In this document: positions 62,473 to 64,000 of the stretch, in pieces
Layout: each line of letters begins with the position of its first letter
Position numbering within the stretch: position 1 is the stretch's first letter
From: Bog-473 sp049513455
GTDB taxonomy: Bacteria; Actinomycetota; Acidimicrobiia; Acidimicrobiales; RAAP-2
Reading direction: 5' to 3'
Length of the DNA: 64,000 nt
NCBI GenBank assembly: GCA_049513455.1
Contig: JBEKWB010000006.1
Location: 62,001-126,000 of the forward strand
Translations under genes and position numbers: made by a program
Notes under the pieces: generated by a model
Told to the model about the DNA's origin: nothing
The model's database searches: none
What the model saw: the letters and a program-made list of their open reading frames with translations, nothing else

Positions 62473-63944
62473 TCGACCCCGGAGGCCGTGCCCACCACGG
62501 CAGCCGGACCGCCGGACGTCGCGCTCGCCAGTTCGGCTCCGGTCGGCTCGTGCACGGGGTGCCGGGGGATCAGGAGGGCCGTGCCCGCGGCCACGAGGAG
62601 CGCCAACGCCGAGACCACGAAGGCCAGGATGTAGCCGTGCTCGGCCGGGGTGCCGTTGCGCAGGAGGCTGCTCACGACCATGCTGGTGGCCACGCCCGCC
62701 CCGACGGCGGCGCCCACATTGCGGATGTTGGTGTTCATCCCTGTGGCGATGCCCGTCTGGGACTGCGGCACCGCCTCGACCACCAGATTGGACATGGCGG
62801 CGTACCCCATGGCGATCCCGATGCCCAGCAACGTCGCAGCGATGAAAATCTGCCAGCTGTGGGCGTGCCAGAAGACCAGAACGATGTAGCACGATGCAGA
62901 GAAGATGCAGCCGCTCAGCAGTACCCGGCGACCGCCGAAGGCCACCGAGAGCCGACCGGTCAGCGGGGCGACCACCAGCATCGCGGCGGCGAAGGGGAGC
63001 AGATCGAGTCCGGATTGGGTGACCGAGGCGCCGAACCCGTAGTGGTTCCTCGTCGGCGTCTCGACGAACTGGGGCACGGTCGTGAACAACACGTACATGC
63101 CGAAGCCGAAGAGCAGGGCACAGAGGTTGGTCGTCCACACTTCCGGGATGCGCATCATCTTCATGTCCACCAGCGGCGAGGTCGATCGGTTCTCCGAGCG
63201 GATCCAGAACGCCGTCAACACGGCGGCGACGAGGAAGAGCCCGATCACCCGCGGATCGCCCCAGCCGATGGTGGGCCCCTCGGAGACCGCCAGCAGCCCG
63301 GCCACCAGCCAACCGGACATCAGGAGCGCCCCTGTCGTGTTGATGCGCCCCGGGGTCCGAATGGGGGACTCCGGCACGAACAGGATGGTCATGACGGTGG
63401 CCACCGCGCACAGCACCAGGGGAGCCCAGTAGAGCCAGTGGTAGCTGAGGTGCACGATGATCGGCCCGGCCAGGACGATGCCGAGACCGACCCCGACGCC
63501 GAGGATGGACGAGAGGAACCCGATTCCCCCGACGACACGGTCCCGGGGGAACTCGTCCCTGATGATGCCGAACGCCAGCGGGAATACCGCACCACCCGCG
63601 CCCGTGATGATCCGCCCCGCCAGCATGATCGGCAGGGTGGTGGCGAGGGCGCTGATCAGGGTACCCAGGGTGAGCACGACCAGGATCGCCACCAGGACCC
63701 TCTCCTTCCCCAGCATGTCGCCCACCCGGCCCAGGAGCGGCGTGCAGATGGCGGCGCTGAGGAGGTACCCGGTGAGCAGCCACGCCACGGCGTCGGCCGA
63801 CGAGTGCAGTGAGTGCTCCAGGGAAGGCAGGGCGGGGATGATCAGGGACTGCATGACGCTGAACGCGAGCGCCGATAGGGAGAGCACGGCGAACGTCAGC
63901 TGGTAATGCGCCCGTTTGGGTTCGACCGCCCCGTCACCCGCCAC
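62469..63944 (-). CDS. MFS drug exporter, DHA2 (EmrB/QacA) type
   Basis: Proton-driven exporter of 491 aa with about 14 helices. LSALAFSVMQSLIIPALPSL opens the protein; the motif A loop is GRVGDMLGKERVLV and motif C is GFLSSILGVGVGLGIVLAGP, an antiporter signature. The charged loop RSENRSTSPLVDMKM precedes the second half, typical of the DHA2 family. GTG 63944 has GAGG five nt upstream, but the frame stays open to the window edge through an Asp-rich stretch encoded by a GTC/GAC repeat, so a longer start outside the window is possible. It forms a unit with the TetR gene. Confidence 0.88.
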   Translation of the reverse strand: MAGDGAVEPKRAHYQLTFAVLSLSALAFSVMQSLIIPALPSLEHSLHSSADAVAWLLTGYLLSAAICTPLLGRVGDMLGKERVLVAILVVLTLGTLISALATTLPIMLAGRIITGAGGAVFPLAFGIIRDEFPRDRVVGGIGFLSSILGVGVGLGIVLAGPIIVHLSYHWLYWAPLVLCAVATVMTILFVPESPIRTPGRINTTGALLMSGWLVAGLLAVSEGPTIGWGDPRVIGLFLVAAVLTAFWIRSENRSTSPLVDMKMMRIPEVWTTNLCALLFGFGMYVLFTTVPQFVETPTRNHYGFGASVTQSGLDLLPFAAAMLVVAPLTGRLSVAFGGRRVLLSGCIFSASCYIVLVFWHAHSWQIFIAATLLGIGIAMGYAAMSNLVVEAVPQSQTGIATGMNTNIRNVGAAVGAGVATSMVVSSLLRNGTPAEHGYILAFVVSALALLVAAGTALLIPRHPVHEPTGAELASATSGGPAAVVGTASGVE

Positions 63945-63962
63945 TGCGACCTCGCTCCGTCC

Positions 63963-63989
63963 GTCGTCGTCGTCGTCGTCGTTGTCGTC
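63963..63989 (+). repeat. GTC trinucleotide repeat in the MFS leader
   Basis: Nine GTC-type units with one GTT, upstream of the MFS start. On the minus strand it would read as an aspartate run if translated in the MFS frame. Confidence 0.85.
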
Positions 63990-63992
63990 CCG

Positions 63993-63998
63993 AGTGTA
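63993..63998 (-). promoter_or_regulatory. Candidate -10 box for the MFS-TetR transcript
   Basis: TACACT on the minus strand at the window edge, giving a leader of about 40-50 nt that includes the GTC repeat. The -35 region is outside the window. Confidence 0.3.
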
Positions 63999-64000
63999 CC

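Overview
The window is high-GC DNA with GTG and TTG starts, stop/start overlaps (ATGA, GTGA) and many promoters of the form TANNNT followed about 6 nt later by the start codon (leaderless transcripts). With the uvrC-rapZ-yvcK order, an ANTAR regulator beside polA, a DUF222/HNH gene, an AftD-like arabinosyltransferase and an LLM (probably F420-dependent) oxidoreductase, this points to an actinobacterium. My best guess is class Acidimicrobiia, which is inference.

Layout. 1-11.8 kb is conserved housekeeping, nearly all on the minus strand: yvcK (cut by the window edge), rapZ, uvrC, nadA (plus), uvrA, uvrB, a zinc-ribbon ORF, a DUF222/HNH nuclease gene and coaE. 11.8-33.4 kb is a cell-envelope glycan cluster: an AftD-like GT-C enzyme with two discoidin-type domains, three OafA-type acyltransferases (two with SGNH domains), GT4 and GT2 glycosyltransferases, four further GT-C-like membrane proteins, a flippase and a GLF-like flavoenzyme. 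33.5-37.4 kb is a dppBCDF-type ABC importer without a binding protein, followed by a decayed ATP-grasp gene. 38.0-44.5 kb returns to housekeeping on the minus strand: rpsA, polA, an ANTAR response regulator, a small coiled-coil protein and menC. The glycan and dpp blocks (about 26 kb) separate rpsA from coaE, which usually lie close together in actinobacteria.

From 44.5 kb the window is accessory. A tRNA-Leu(CAA) is followed by a 2.2 kb island bounded by a 23-bp direct repeat of the tRNA 3' end; its only gene is a Baeyer-Villiger monooxygenase. Then come inositol-phosphate synthase, an epoxide-hydrolase-like protein, an LLM oxidoreductase, two FtsX-like permeases around two small membrane proteins, a zinc-ribbon thioredoxin, a DyP peroxidase with an encapsulin-type C-terminal cargo peptide, a second BVMO-like enzyme, the remains of a PAS-LuxR regulator that looks split by an internal inversion, and a TetR/MFS efflux pair.

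The observations most worth following are: (i) a 24-bp promoter element shared by uvrA and uvrB with the geometry of PafBC-type DNA-damage promoters; (ii) the DyP gene with a cargo peptide, no shell gene within 5 kb, and three exact 15-bp repeats at its promoter; (iii) the minimal tRNA-bounded island; (iv) the inversion-split regulator. No CRISPR array, rRNA operon, transposase or integrase was seen.
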